DNA of 64,000 nucleotides. Source: Mycobacterium interjectum (GTDB taxonomy: Bacteria > Actinomycetota > Actinomycetes > Mycobacteriales > Mycobacteriaceae). Where the stretch lies: assembly GCA_002102225.1 (NCBI GenBank), contig LQPB01000058.1, forward strand, positions 124,001-188,000, given 5' to 3'. The notes under the pieces were generated by a model. That model was not told where the DNA came from. It ran no database searches and saw only the letters and a list, made by a program, of their open reading frames with translations. Made by a program: the position numbers and the translations under genes. This document shows positions 40,358 to 47,937 of the stretch, piece by piece (position 1 is the stretch's first letter; every line of letters starts with the position of its first letter).

Positions 40358-41458
40358 CTAGCGCACCACACCGCGCAACGGCACCAAACCTAGCTCCTTG
40401 TGGGTCAAAAAGCCCGGCGCCGCCTCGCATACGGCCGGAACCGTATTCGCCGGGCCCATCGCGGTCCAGGTGTAGCCGGGCTTGGGGTAATTGCCCTGTG
40501 GATCGGCCGGCGCCTGCAGGATCAGCTCGGTGGGCTCATCGCCCTCGATCACGATGCGGTAGTGGTAGTGGCCGCCCCAATCCGGCCGCGGCTCAATGGC
40601 GTCGTATTCGTCCATGGTGTACATCTCGTGGAAGGTGATGAGGGGCTTGCCGTCGACCCACGTCGTCCATTTGTGATGCTGGGAGGCGACGGTGCCCTTC
40701 TTGATCGAGCCCTTGAAGCCCGGCATGTCGCTGGACGGGCCCCCTTCGTACGGGATGTCGCGAATCGCCGTTCCCAGCTCAACGTCCGTCGTGTACCTGT
40801 CGACCGTCTTACCGAGGCCGTCGACCACCATGGCCATCGACTGGGCGAACAGAGGCCAGGCGTTGCCCAGCAGGTTCGGTCCGGCCAGGAACTCTTCGGG
40901 GGTGTTCCCCATCCCCATTTCGTGCAGGTATTTCAGGGTGTCCTTGCCGAAGTTCACCACCTCGTAAATGTGAATGGCGTCGATCCGGCTGACGATGCGG
41001 GCCAGCGTCAAGACGAGCAGGTCTCCGGCGAAACCGGGGTTGACACCGCCTGCGTGAAACGACGTTCCGCCCTCGTGACACGCCGCATCGATCTTGTCGA
41101 TGTCCGCCTGACTGTGCTCGGTTCGAAACCACCAGGCGCCGCCCGAGGCAACGACATTCTTGCCCGACCGCAACAGGCGACAGACTTCGTCGGGATCCGA
41201 CCAGAGCGGCGCGTAGAACACGCAGTCCGCATCCAGCGCTTCGATCTCCGCCTTGTCGGTGGTGGCGAGCACCCCGATCGGCGAGGTACCGACGAGCTCC
41301 CCGGCGTCCCTGCCCACCTTCTCCGGACGGTTACAGAGCACCCCGACGACCTCGAAGGCAGGGTTGTGCGCGAAGTGACGGAGCGCCACCGTGCCGACAT
41401 TGCCTATCCCCCACTGGATAACGCGATACCTCTTCTCGGCCGGCGATTCGACGGTCAT
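40358..41458 (-). CDS. DapB-like NAD(P)-dependent dehydrogenase
   Basis: 366 residues from the ATG at 41458 (MTVESPAEKRYRVIQWG). Rossmann motif GIGNVGTVALRHF (about residues 17-29), and GGVNPGFAGDLLVL (about 145-158) corresponding to NGIDPGFSGD of the paralog at 37590. The family is that of mycobacterial dihydrodipicolinate-reductase-like/amine dehydrogenase proteins; the reaction is unknown. It is read divergently from the membrane-protein cluster starting at 41781, and the shared 322-bp region has two copies of the operator motif, so both directions are probably co-regulated. Confidence 0.82.
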   Translation of the reverse strand: MTVESPAEKRYRVIQWGIGNVGTVALRHFAHNPAFEVVGVLCNRPEKVGRDAGELVGTSPIGVLATTDKAEIEALDADCVFYAPLWSDPDEVCRLLRSGKNVVASGGAWWFRTEHSQADIDKIDAACHEGGTSFHAGGVNPGFAGDLLVLTLARIVSRIDAIHIYEVVNFGKDTLKYLHEMGMGNTPEEFLAGPNLLGNAWPLFAQSMAMVVDGLGKTVDRYTTDVELGTAIRDIPYEGGPSSDMPGFKGSIKKGTVASQHHKWTTWVDGKPLITFHEMYTMDEYDAIEPRPDWGGHYHYRIVIEGDEPTELILQAPADPQGNYPKPGYTWTAMGPANTVPAVCEAAPGFLTHKELGLVPLRGVVR

Positions 41459-41590
41459 TGCTACTCCTTTTGCATGCACCGACTGCGCTATGACCAACGG
41501 ATGGTTCCCAGCCAACGGCACACCACGGCTCAACGGCTGAGCGCTCGCTGAGCGTAGGCGCGCGCCGAACGGGGTGTCAACGCTCAGAAG

Positions 41591-41604
41591 CTGACTTTCG
41601 TCAG
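41591..41604. promoter_or_regulatory. Operator site 2: CTGACTTTCGTCAG
   Basis: Perfect 5-bp arms CTGAC/GTCAG with a 4-base spacer; one mismatch (CGTCA) from the full TGACTnnAGTCA form. It lies 133 bp before the DapB-like start and 177 bp before the membrane protein start. Confidence 0.55.
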
Positions 41605-41717
41605 TAGAACTAGCGACGCATCGTGTCGGCTCCATCGCGACACCGGGTAATAGCACTATCCAATCGTGAGAACCGTGCCGCATTGCGCCGGTTCAACAGC
41701 GGCCGCGAACGCCTTCT

Positions 41718-41733
41718 GCTGACTCTAGTCAGC
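41718..41733. promoter_or_regulatory. Operator site 3: GCTGACTCTAGTCAGC
   Basis: The strongest copy: 7-bp arms GCTGACT/AGTCAGC around CT. It directly precedes the -10-like TTATAG (41736-41741), so a bound repressor would block the rightward promoter of the membrane-protein operon. Confidence 0.65.
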
Positions 41734-41780
41734 CTGTTATAGTGCACGAGCCGATCCAATCAGCAGGACGGGGAGGGTTC

Positions 41781-42524
41781 GTGAATCTGCCGAAGCTGCG
41801 GCAGCGTGATGCCGGCATGGGCACTGCCGCCGGTTCAACCGGCGCCGCCCCGGAGAGCCTGACGATCGACGAACACATGGAGCGGTCGCAACTCGCGCAG
41901 CGTCAGGCCGACAAGTGGCTCATCTCCGGCAGCCTCCTGATCGGCACCGCCGCCCTCGGCGTCTTCGGCTTGCCGCTGTTCGGATGGGGGGTGCGGCTGC
42001 TGCGCCGGGCCCAACGGGATGGCCTCTCGGTGCGCCCGATGCTGGTCACGTTGCTCGGCTACCTGGTCATCATCGACGCCGCGATCAACACCGTCGGGTG
42101 GGCGCTCGACCTGGTGGCAAGCCACACCCTGCTGGCCCGAGTGCTGCTCAACGGATGGGGCAACATGTTCGACGCCGGCTATTTCTGGCACTACAACGAG
42201 CTATGGGTCGGCGGGGCGGCCGGCCCCGGCGAAAAGGCCATGGAAGTCGGTCTCATCCTGACCGTCTTCACCATGCGCATCGCCGCAGCCATCGGCTTCC
42301 TGCAAATGAAGCGCTGGGGCCATCAATGGATGGTCATCACCTGCTGGATGGGCGTGGTGATCTGGATTACCTACGTCTTCAACATGACCATGTTCGCCAA
42401 CGTGCGCTACGCCGGCGTCGTGCTGCCGGTCGTCGGCTGGTGGCTCTACGACATCTTCTACATCACCCCCTTCCTCGCCATCCCGTACCTGCACACCGTC
42501 AACCGCGAACTCTTCACCGACTGA
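41781..42524 (+). CDS. Polytopic membrane protein, paralog A (possible AveC-like family)
   Basis: 247 residues from the GTG at 41781, just after GGGAGGG; a GTG at 41742 has no ribosome site and touches the operator. After a soluble start (about 1-50) there are roughly six hydrophobic segments (for example LISGSLLIGTAALGVFGLPLF, MLVTLLGYLVIIDAAINTVG, IAAAIGFLQM, ITCWMGVVIWITYVFNM). The C-terminal two thirds are very close to paralog B at 45248. Shared polar residues inside or next to helices are candidates for a metal or substrate site: NMFDAGYFWHYNELW, WGHQW, WLYDIFY and YLHTVNRE. From memory such proteins are sometimes annotated as spirocyclase AveC-like; I cannot confirm this. First gene of the operon. 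Confidence 0.72.
   Translation: MNLPKLRQRDAGMGTAAGSTGAAPESLTIDEHMERSQLAQRQADKWLISGSLLIGTAALGVFGLPLFGWGVRLLRRAQRDGLSVRPMLVTLLGYLVIIDAAINTVGWALDLVASHTLLARVLLNGWGNMFDAGYFWHYNELWVGGAAGPGEKAMEVGLILTVFTMRIAAAIGFLQMKRWGHQWMVITCWMGVVIWITYVFNMTMFANVRYAGVVLPVVGWWLYDIFYITPFLAIPYLHTVNRELFTD
42433..42509 (+). repeat. 77-bp exact repeat, copy 1 (in paralog A)
   Basis: Identical base for base to 45855-45931 in paralog B, after which one base differs and a further 12 match. The rest of the two genes has diverged more, especially in the 5' half. Confidence 0.85.
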
Positions 42525-42598
42525 GCGTGGCGCGATGAGCATCCTCACCGAATTCACACATCGATCGGCGGTCGATCCGCCACCAAGGAGGTCAAATC

Positions 42599-42703
42599 GT
42601 GGGCTATGTGTGGGAAATCCTGCGCTACGTCGCCGCCTGGGGTGGCACGGGCCTGATCATCTGGTTCTGGTACTGGCTGTTCTCCAACATAGGTACGTTC
42701 TGA
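42599..42703 (+). CDS. 34-residue single-TM microprotein
   Basis: GTG start six bases after a strong ribosome site AAGGAGGT (42585-42592). The product MGYVWEILRYVAAWGG... is almost entirely one hydrophobic, Trp- and Tyr-rich helix (LIIWFWYWLF) ending NIGTF. The Shine-Dalgarno quality, the 74-bp spacing after paralog A and the analogous 42-residue gene before paralog B support it as real. Probable role: small accessory subunit of the membrane protein complex. It is shorter than usual gene-calling limits. Confidence 0.62.
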   Translation: MGYVWEILRYVAAWGGTGLIIWFWYWLFSNIGTF

Positions 42704-42745
42704 AGCGCGGCCGCGGCAGAAGGCGCAGCACACGGGATTCGGCCT

Positions 42746-44275
42746 ATGGCTGAGTATTCCGATGTCCATGCGATGGCGCTGGAACGGAGTTGCGCCGTGA
42801 CGGCGGTCGCGCTCAGCCAGCAACGTCGTGAGGGCGTCCGGCTCATCACCGGCGAACGACGCGGCTTCGGTTTGGACGCAGCGCTCGCCTTCGTTCATGT
42901 CCCCTATCCCGCCCCCGATGGCTGGACACGTAGAACGCTGACATGCGGTGTGGCCCTGCAGTGTGCACCCTCGAAGGAACGCATCACCGAATATCGCCTC
43001 AACGAGCTATCCGCGCGCGAACTGCGCGCGCTCACGCTTGTCGAAGGTGGCGTCGCCCTCGGCTGGATGGCGTCGCGGTGCCCCGGACTGCTGCCCGAGG
43101 TGCGACGGCTGCTCCCCGAAATCCGCGCCGAATCCGCTGATCTGGGTGCCGCCGAAATGCTCAACCGGGCAATGGCATTGGCGGCCACCGGCCGGGCGTT
43201 GACGGTTCATCCGCTGCTGGGCACTTTGCCGCCGGCCTACACGGCACCGCACGGATTGGCCGACAGGTTGCGGCACAGCTTCGGCAGGATGCCATGGACG
43301 ACGAGGCAGAAACGTCTTCCGCGGCCGTATTCGGTTCCCGTCGGCGGCGACGGGGGTGTCCGAAATCCCAACCTGCCGCCACCGAGCCGGCCGAAGGACA
43401 ACGATCTCGACGTCACACCGGACCACCGGCCCGGGATTCCCTATCCCGAATGGAACATGTGGACACAGCGATTCATGCGCGACCATGTCGCGGTCATCGA
43501 GCAAGCCGACAGCCGGCGCACCCGCCGCCCGGTGCCGGTGGCCGTGGATGTGCGTGTGTGGTTCGAAGAACACACCCATCGTGCGATGACCAACCGCCTC
43601 GAAGACGGCTGCGAACTCGACGTCGACCAGTACGTCAACCACTACATCGACCTGTCTACCGGCGAGGCGACGGAGCCCAGGGTCTTTCGCGACTTGCGGC
43701 CCAGCGGCCGCGACGTGACCACGGCGTTGCTGCTCGACGGCAGTTCGTCGCTGGGGGTCCACGGGGGGCGGATTTTCCGGCTCGAACTGGCCTGTGCCGA
43801 CGCGCTTTCGCGTGCCATGACGCTGGCGCGTGAACGTCATGGTGTTTTCGTGTTCACCGGCAATACCCGTCATCGGGTTGAAGTGCGGTGTCTGAAGGAC
43901 TTCGAAGACCGCCGCTTCGTTGCGCCCAGTGGGCTGGGCCTGTCCACCCGCGGATACACCAGACTCGGTGCGCCACTTCGCCATTTGACGAGCCGCCTGC
44001 TGGCGCAGCCGTCCGAACGGCGGCTGCTGATCATCATCGGAGACGGGCTGATCTCCGACGAAGGCTACGAGGGCCGATACGCCTGGGCGGATGCCGCGCA
44101 CGCCGTCGAGGAGGCCGACGACGCCGGGGTGTCGATGTACTACGTCGGCGTGGGACCGACTCGGGTCGATCCCCTTCCCGAGGTGTTCGGGCCCCGCCGG
44201 TCGCAACGGATCCGGCGCATCGAGGAGCTGCCCCGGGTGCTGGCCCATGTCCACCGTGAACTGGTCGCCGCGTGA
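42746..44275 (+). CDS. VWA-domain protein, NorD/CbbO-like
   Basis: 509 residues from ATG 42746. The C-terminal von Willebrand factor A domain (about residues 325-505) has a MIDAS metal site: DGSSS in ALLLDGSSSLG, Thr in STRGYTRLG and Asp in IIGDGLISDEG. The N-terminal 320 residues are helical and include a Pro-rich hinge (NLPPPSRPKDND). The adjacent gene encodes a CbbQ/NorQ-type AAA+ ATPase; such VWA/AAA pairs act as chaperones that insert metal or activate enzymes (NorQ-NorD for nitric oxide reductase, CbbQ-CbbO for Rubisco). By analogy this protein would link the ATPase to its client, here probably one of the neighbouring membrane proteins. Confidence 0.85.
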   Translation: MAEYSDVHAMALERSCAVTAVALSQQRREGVRLITGERRGFGLDAALAFVHVPYPAPDGWTRRTLTCGVALQCAPSKERITEYRLNELSARELRALTLVEGGVALGWMASRCPGLLPEVRRLLPEIRAESADLGAAEMLNRAMALAATGRALTVHPLLGTLPPAYTAPHGLADRLRHSFGRMPWTTRQKRLPRPYSVPVGGDGGVRNPNLPPPSRPKDNDLDVTPDHRPGIPYPEWNMWTQRFMRDHVAVIEQADSRRTRRPVPVAVDVRVWFEEHTHRAMTNRLEDGCELDVDQYVNHYIDLSTGEATEPRVFRDLRPSGRDVTTALLLDGSSSLGVHGGRIFRLELACADALSRAMTLARERHGVFVFTGNTRHRVEVRCLKDFEDRRFVAPSGLGLSTRGYTRLGAPLRHLTSRLLAQPSERRLLIIIGDGLISDEGYEGRYAWADAAHAVEEADDAGVSMYYVGVGPTRVDPLPEVFGPRRSQRIRRIEELPRVLAHVHRELVAA

Positions 44276-44294
44276 CCTGCCGACTGAGGAACAG

Positions 44295-45092
44295 ATGACC
44301 ACCGAGACATATTTCGCTCACGGCAACGAAGTTCAGCTGTTCGAGCGGGCCTTCCACCGGCGCATCCCGGTAATGCTGACCGGCCCAACCGGATGCGGCA
44401 AGACCCGTCTCGTCGAACACATGGGCTCACTGTTGCAACGACCCGTGGTCACCATCAGTTGCCACGACGATCTCACCAGCTCCGATCTCGTCGGCCGCTT
44501 CATGGTGACCGGAGGCGACGTGGTCTGGACCGATGGCCCGCTGACCCGGGCCGTCAAAGCCGGTGCGATCTGCTACCTCGACGAAGTCGTCGAAGCTCGG
44601 CACGACTCGCTGGCGATCCTGCACTCGCTCACCGACCACCGGCGGTCGCTCTACCTCGACCGCGCCGGCGAGGTGGTGAAGGCGCCGGAGGATTTCATGT
44701 TGGTGTGTTCGTACAACCCGGCATATCGCAGTTCGCTGAAGGAACTCAAACCGTCGTTCCGCCAACGGTTCGTGACGCTGGCGATGCGGTATCTGCCGCC
44801 GGACCGCGAGGCTCAGGTAATCGTCGCCGAATCCGGGATTCCCTTGGCCACGGCCCAACGGCTGGTCGGATGCGCGGTCGCGATCCGCACCGCCGACGAG
44901 GTCTTTCACTTCGAACCGCCGTCGACCAGGGTGCTGGTCACGGCCGCTCAGCTGATCGCGGCCGGCGCTACCGAATTGGATGCGGCCGACGCGTGCATAC
45001 TCGCGCCGCTGAGCACCGACGGCGCGGTCACCGACGGTTTACGCGAGGTTGCGGCCGCCAGCCTGGCCGCGTCGAACACATTGGACGCCTAG
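44295..45092 (+). CDS. MoxR-type AAA+ ATPase, NorQ/CbbQ-like
   Basis: 265 residues from the ATG at 44295 (GAGGAACAG upstream). Walker A GPTGCGKT (about 32-39), Walker B ICYLDEVVEA, sensor 1 VCSYNPAY and arginine finger region LKPSFRQRFVTL. The compact size and the opening HGNEVQLFERAF match the CbbQ/NirQ/NorQ subgroup. It should form hexameric rings that use ATP to remodel a client protein with the VWA partner, whose gene ends 19 bp upstream. Because no Rubisco or NO reductase is encoded here, the client is likely new. Confidence 0.9.
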   Translation: MTTETYFAHGNEVQLFERAFHRRIPVMLTGPTGCGKTRLVEHMGSLLQRPVVTISCHDDLTSSDLVGRFMVTGGDVVWTDGPLTRAVKAGAICYLDEVVEARHDSLAILHSLTDHRRSLYLDRAGEVVKAPEDFMLVCSYNPAYRSSLKELKPSFRQRFVTLAMRYLPPDREAQVIVAESGIPLATAQRLVGCAVAIRTADEVFHFEPPSTRVLVTAAQLIAAGATELDAADACILAPLSTDGAVTDGLREVAAASLAASNTLDA

Positions 45093-45122
45093 AGCAGTTC
45101 GCCCGAGAAGGGAGCAACCGGC

Positions 45123-45251
45123 ATGGACCGACAGGAGCAGAAGCGTAAGAGGGCGCTCATCGTCTTCCAAATCTTCATCTACGGCTACCTACTGGCGATG
45201 TTCGGCATCCAGCTCTACATGTCATTCGCCCGCGGGTGGTGGGACCTGTGA
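45123..45251 (+). CDS. 42-residue single-TM microprotein
   Basis: ATG eight bases after AAGGGAG (45108-45114). A basic start (MDRQEQKRKRALIV) is followed by one hydrophobic helix (FQIFIYGYLLAMFGIQLYM) and SFARGWWDL. The stop TGA overlaps the GTG start of paralog B (GTGA), so the two are translationally coupled and probably form a complex. It mirrors the 34-residue microprotein after paralog A: both have one aromatic-rich helix, but the sequences are not obviously homologous. Confidence 0.72.
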   Translation: MDRQEQKRKRALIVFQIFIYGYLLAMFGIQLYMSFARGWWDL

Positions 45252-45946
45252 ATCCTGTTGCCGCGCAGACTGCAAGCTCGGTCGGCCTCGACGACCACGA
45301 TGACGAATCCCGCCAAGCGCAGCGCCGCGCCGACAAGTGGATGATCGTCGGCGCCGCCCTGATGGGCATGTGGGCGCCGGGCCTGATCGGGTTCCCCATT
45401 TTCATGCGTGGGGTATGGCTGCAGCGCCAGGCCCTGCGCGCCGGCCTGTCGGTTCGGCCCATGATCGTGACGCTGATCGGCTACCTGGTCCTGATCGACG
45501 GGATGCTCAACAGCCTGGGCTGGGCTCTTGACCTGGTCGCCAACCACACGTTGATCAACAGGGTGCTCATGGTCGGCTGGGGCAACATGTTCGACGCCGG
45601 TTATTTCTGGCATTACAACGAGCTGTGGGTCGGCGGCGCCGCGGGGCCCGGCGAGAAGGCTTATGTGGCGGGCTTGATCCTCACGGTGTTCTCCATGCGG
45701 GTGGCCGCGGCGATCGGGTTTCTACAGATGAAGCGGTGGGGCCATCAATGGATGGTCGTCACCTGCTGGATGGGCGTGGTGATCTGGTCGGCCTACGTGT
45801 TCAACATGACCATGTACGCCGACGTGCGGTACGCCGGCGTCGTGTTCCCGGTGATCGGCTGGTGGCTCTACGACATCTTCTACATCACCCCCTTCCTCGC
45901 CATCCCGTACCTGCACACCGTCAACCGCGAAATCTTCACCGACTAA
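45248..45946 (+). CDS. Polytopic membrane protein, paralog B (possible AveC-like family)
   Basis: 232 residues from the GTG overlapping the microprotein stop. It has the same architecture as paralog A: a short soluble start (DDHDDESRQAQRRADKW), about six hydrophobic segments, and the conserved polar set NMFDAGYFWHYNELW, RWGHQW, WWLYDIFYI and YLHTVNRE. The N-terminal quarter differs most. The shared Asp, His and Glu residues could bind a metal, which would explain the need for a NorQ/NorD-like pair. Two paralogs in one operon suggest a heteromeric enzyme or two related activities. Reaction unknown. Confidence 0.72.
   Translation: MNPVAAQTASSVGLDDHDDESRQAQRRADKWMIVGAALMGMWAPGLIGFPIFMRGVWLQRQALRAGLSVRPMIVTLIGYLVLIDGMLNSLGWALDLVANHTLINRVLMVGWGNMFDAGYFWHYNELWVGGAAGPGEKAYVAGLILTVFSMRVAAAIGFLQMKRWGHQWMVVTCWMGVVIWSAYVFNMTMYADVRYAGVVFPVIGWWLYDIFYITPFLAIPYLHTVNREIFTD
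45855..45931 (+). repeat. 77-bp exact repeat, copy 2 (in paralog B)
   Basis: Partner of the exact repeat at 42433-42509. An additional, nearly identical stretch lies around 45738-45788 (paralog A 42318-42366), where third codon positions are also mostly conserved. Confidence 0.85.
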
Positions 45947-45966
45947 CCAGGTTAAGGAGCATTGCG

Positions 45967-46407
45967 ATGAGCGAAACGCCAGCAACCGAGGCAAAGAACC
46001 CGAGCGGGGATTCCGAGGATCTCGAGCCGGGGACGACGCCGTATTACGCGCGAATGCACAAATGGATCAAGCGGGCCGTCCTGGTGTGCCTCGTCGCACT
46101 GGTCATCGAAGGCGCGTTCACCTTGCCGTTCATGGCGGTCTATTACGGCTACCCCACGCTGAGCCTGACCGAGATCTGCAGCGAGCTGCTGAAGATTCGA
46201 TACTCCAACGACACCTTGGAGTGCAAGTATCCGTACCCGCCCTTCGGACCGCCGGAGGGTGCCGAGGGCAAGGCGACCGCGCAGGACGTGTGGGGCATCC
46301 AGCCGATCCCGAAATACCACCGGCTAGGGTTCCGCGAACTCGTCAGGATTCACGACGAACGGCTCGCCCGCCAGTCCGCCCAACAACACATGGCTCCGCA
46401 CCCGTGA
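45967..46407 (+). CDS. Single-TM protein of the membrane cluster
   Basis: 146 residues from the ATG at 45967 (AAGGAGCATTGCG upstream). An acidic start (about 1-30) precedes one transmembrane helix (about 38-60, AVLVCLVALVIEGAFTLPFMAV). The remaining 85 residues would lie outside or in the periplasm, with two Cys (EICSELL, TLECKYPYPPFGPP) that may form a disulfide, and a conserved-looking WGIQPIPKYHRLGFREL segment. I do not recognise the family. The stop overlaps the following DapB-like gene (GTGA), so it belongs to the same transcript. Possibly an electron-transfer or anchoring subunit, but no cofactor motif is visible. Confidence 0.68.
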   Translation: MSETPATEAKNPSGDSEDLEPGTTPYYARMHKWIKRAVLVCLVALVIEGAFTLPFMAVYYGYPTLSLTEICSELLKIRYSNDTLECKYPYPPFGPPEGAEGKATAQDVWGIQPIPKYHRLGFRELVRIHDERLARQSAQQHMAPHP

Positions 46408-47480
46408 CCTATCGGGTCGTTCAGTGGACGACCGGCAACGTCGGCAAGAGTTCGGTCCGGGCGATCGCGTCAAACCCGACGCTGGAGCTTGTCGGGTGCT
46501 ACGCCTGGTCGCCCGAGAAGGCCGGGCGTGATGTCGGCGAGCTGTGTGGGATCGAACCGCTTCATGTGAAGGCCACCAACGACGTTGAGGCGCTGCTTGC
46601 GCTCAAGCCCGACTGCGTGGTCTACAACCCGATGTTCGCCGATGTCGACGAGCTGGTCCGGATCCTCGGTGCGGGCATCAACGTGGTGGGCACGGCCGGG
46701 TTCATCACCGGCCACTTACTCGGTGCGGGACGTGAGCGCATCGCGCAGGCTTGCGCAAAGGGCGGGTCAACCATCTTCGGCAGCGGCATCAATCCGGGTT
46801 TCATCCAGCTCTTCGCCATCGTGTCGGCGGGGCTTTCGGACCGGGTGGACAAGGTGTCCATGCTGGAATCCGTTGACACGACCGTCTACAACTCGCCTGC
46901 GACCGAGATCCCCATGGGATTCGGTTATCCCATCGATCAGCCCGATCTTCCCGCTATCACCGAGAAGGGTTCTGGCATCTTCCGCGACGGCGTGCTTCTG
47001 GTCGCCGACGCCTTGGGTGCCGACCTCGACGACGTGCGCTGTGAAGTCGAATACGCGCAAACCACCGAAGACCTTCACCTGCCCGGCGACTGGACCATCG
47101 CGAGGGGCTGTGTCGCCGGGGTGGACGTCCGTTGGAAAGGGATCCTCGGCGATCGAGAGGTCGTCGAGATCCGCGGACGGTGGCGCAAGGGGCAATCGCT
47201 GGATCCGGATTGGCCGCTGGACATGGGTTACACCATCGAGGTGCAAGGCCAACCGACGATCAGGACCACGCTGAGCTTCCTTCCTCCGCCGGACTTTCGG
47301 GGCCAGACGCTGGACGACTACATCATGCTGGGGCTCACCATCACCGCGATGCCGGTGATCACCGCGATACCCCGCGTCGTCGCAGCTCCACCTGGCATCG
47401 TCACCTACAACGACCTGCCACTGCTGCTCCCGCGCGGAGTTCTCCGCGCCGATTCTCGATTGGAAGATGTCGATGCCTGA
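46404..47480 (+). CDS. DapB-like NAD(P)-dependent dehydrogenase
   Basis: 358 residues from a GTG overlapping the previous stop. N-terminal Rossmann motif TTGNVGKSSVRAI (about residues 9-21), the GSGINPGFIQ block (about 129-138) and a mixed alpha/beta C-terminal domain. It is the third paralog of the family in this island (others at 37590 and 40358), here inside the membrane-protein operon. It probably reduces or oxidises a carbonyl or imine intermediate; no experimental substrate is known to me. The VOC gene starts 14 bp before its stop. Confidence 0.82.
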   Translation: MTYRVVQWTTGNVGKSSVRAIASNPTLELVGCYAWSPEKAGRDVGELCGIEPLHVKATNDVEALLALKPDCVVYNPMFADVDELVRILGAGINVVGTAGFITGHLLGAGRERIAQACAKGGSTIFGSGINPGFIQLFAIVSAGLSDRVDKVSMLESVDTTVYNSPATEIPMGFGYPIDQPDLPAITEKGSGIFRDGVLLVADALGADLDDVRCEVEYAQTTEDLHLPGDWTIARGCVAGVDVRWKGILGDREVVEIRGRWRKGQSLDPDWPLDMGYTIEVQGQPTIRTTLSFLPPPDFRGQTLDDYIMLGLTITAMPVITAIPRVVAAPPGIVTYNDLPLLLPRGVLRADSRLEDVDA

Positions 47481-47904
47481 GGAACCCATTACGGCCTTAC
47501 CGCAACTCCATCACGTCGTGTTCGCCGTGGCCGCGGCGCGCCATGCGGCCGCGGCACAAATGTTCAGCGATCTAGGATTCGTCTTCGAGACCCTGCAGCT
47601 GACCGAACTCGGGCTGGATATCCACCTCGACTGGAATCGGGGGATCGAGCTGATCAGCCCGATCCCGGGGTCGGCCGGAGAGGTGACCGGTTCGGTGACC
47701 GAGTTCCTCGAGCGTCACGGTGACGGCGTGTACACGGTGGTAATCGGAGTTCCGGAAGCGTCGTCGGCCGAAGCCGTCGCCGAGCGCTACAGCGCGACAA
47801 CACGATTCCGACAGCACTTCGAAGGCGAGGGGTCCTATCTGGACGAAAACGACGTGTCGATACTGGGCCTGCCGCTGACATTCCTGGCGACCAATATCCC
47901 GTAA
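47467..47904 (+). CDS. VOC (glyoxalase/bleomycin resistance) fold protein
   Basis: 145 residues from the ATG at 47467 (MSMPEEPITALPQLHHVVFAV). One VOC domain: HHVVFAV at the first strand offers the N-terminal metal ligand His, DIHLDWNRGIELISPI the central Glu, and the last strand lies near LGLPLTFLATN. It may be an isomerase, lyase or dioxygenase, or bind a product. It overlaps the end of the DapB-like gene and precedes the P450 gene by 33 bp, so it is part of the same operon. Confidence 0.78.
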   Translation: MSMPEEPITALPQLHHVVFAVAAARHAAAAQMFSDLGFVFETLQLTELGLDIHLDWNRGIELISPIPGSAGEVTGSVTEFLERHGDGVYTVVIGVPEASSAEAVAERYSATTRFRQHFEGEGSYLDENDVSILGLPLTFLATNIP

Positions 47905-47937
47905 TCGATTCTGCGGCAAGCGAAGGGAACAGGCGGC

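Larger units (their letters stand above)
41459..41780. other. 322-bp divergent promoter region
   Basis: No gene of its own; the frames crossing it are weak extensions of its neighbours. It contains two palindromes (41591-41604 and 41718-41733) and, at 41735-41741, GTTATAG, a possible -10 element just right of the second palindrome. It should drive the DapB-like gene to the left and the membrane/AAA/VWA operon to the right. Confidence 0.6.

Noticed and set aside
41742..41780. Upstream GTG start for membrane paralog A at 41742
   Set aside because: No ribosome site, and it begins eight bases after the operator palindrome and at the end of the -10-like element; the GTG at 41781 follows GGGAGGG.
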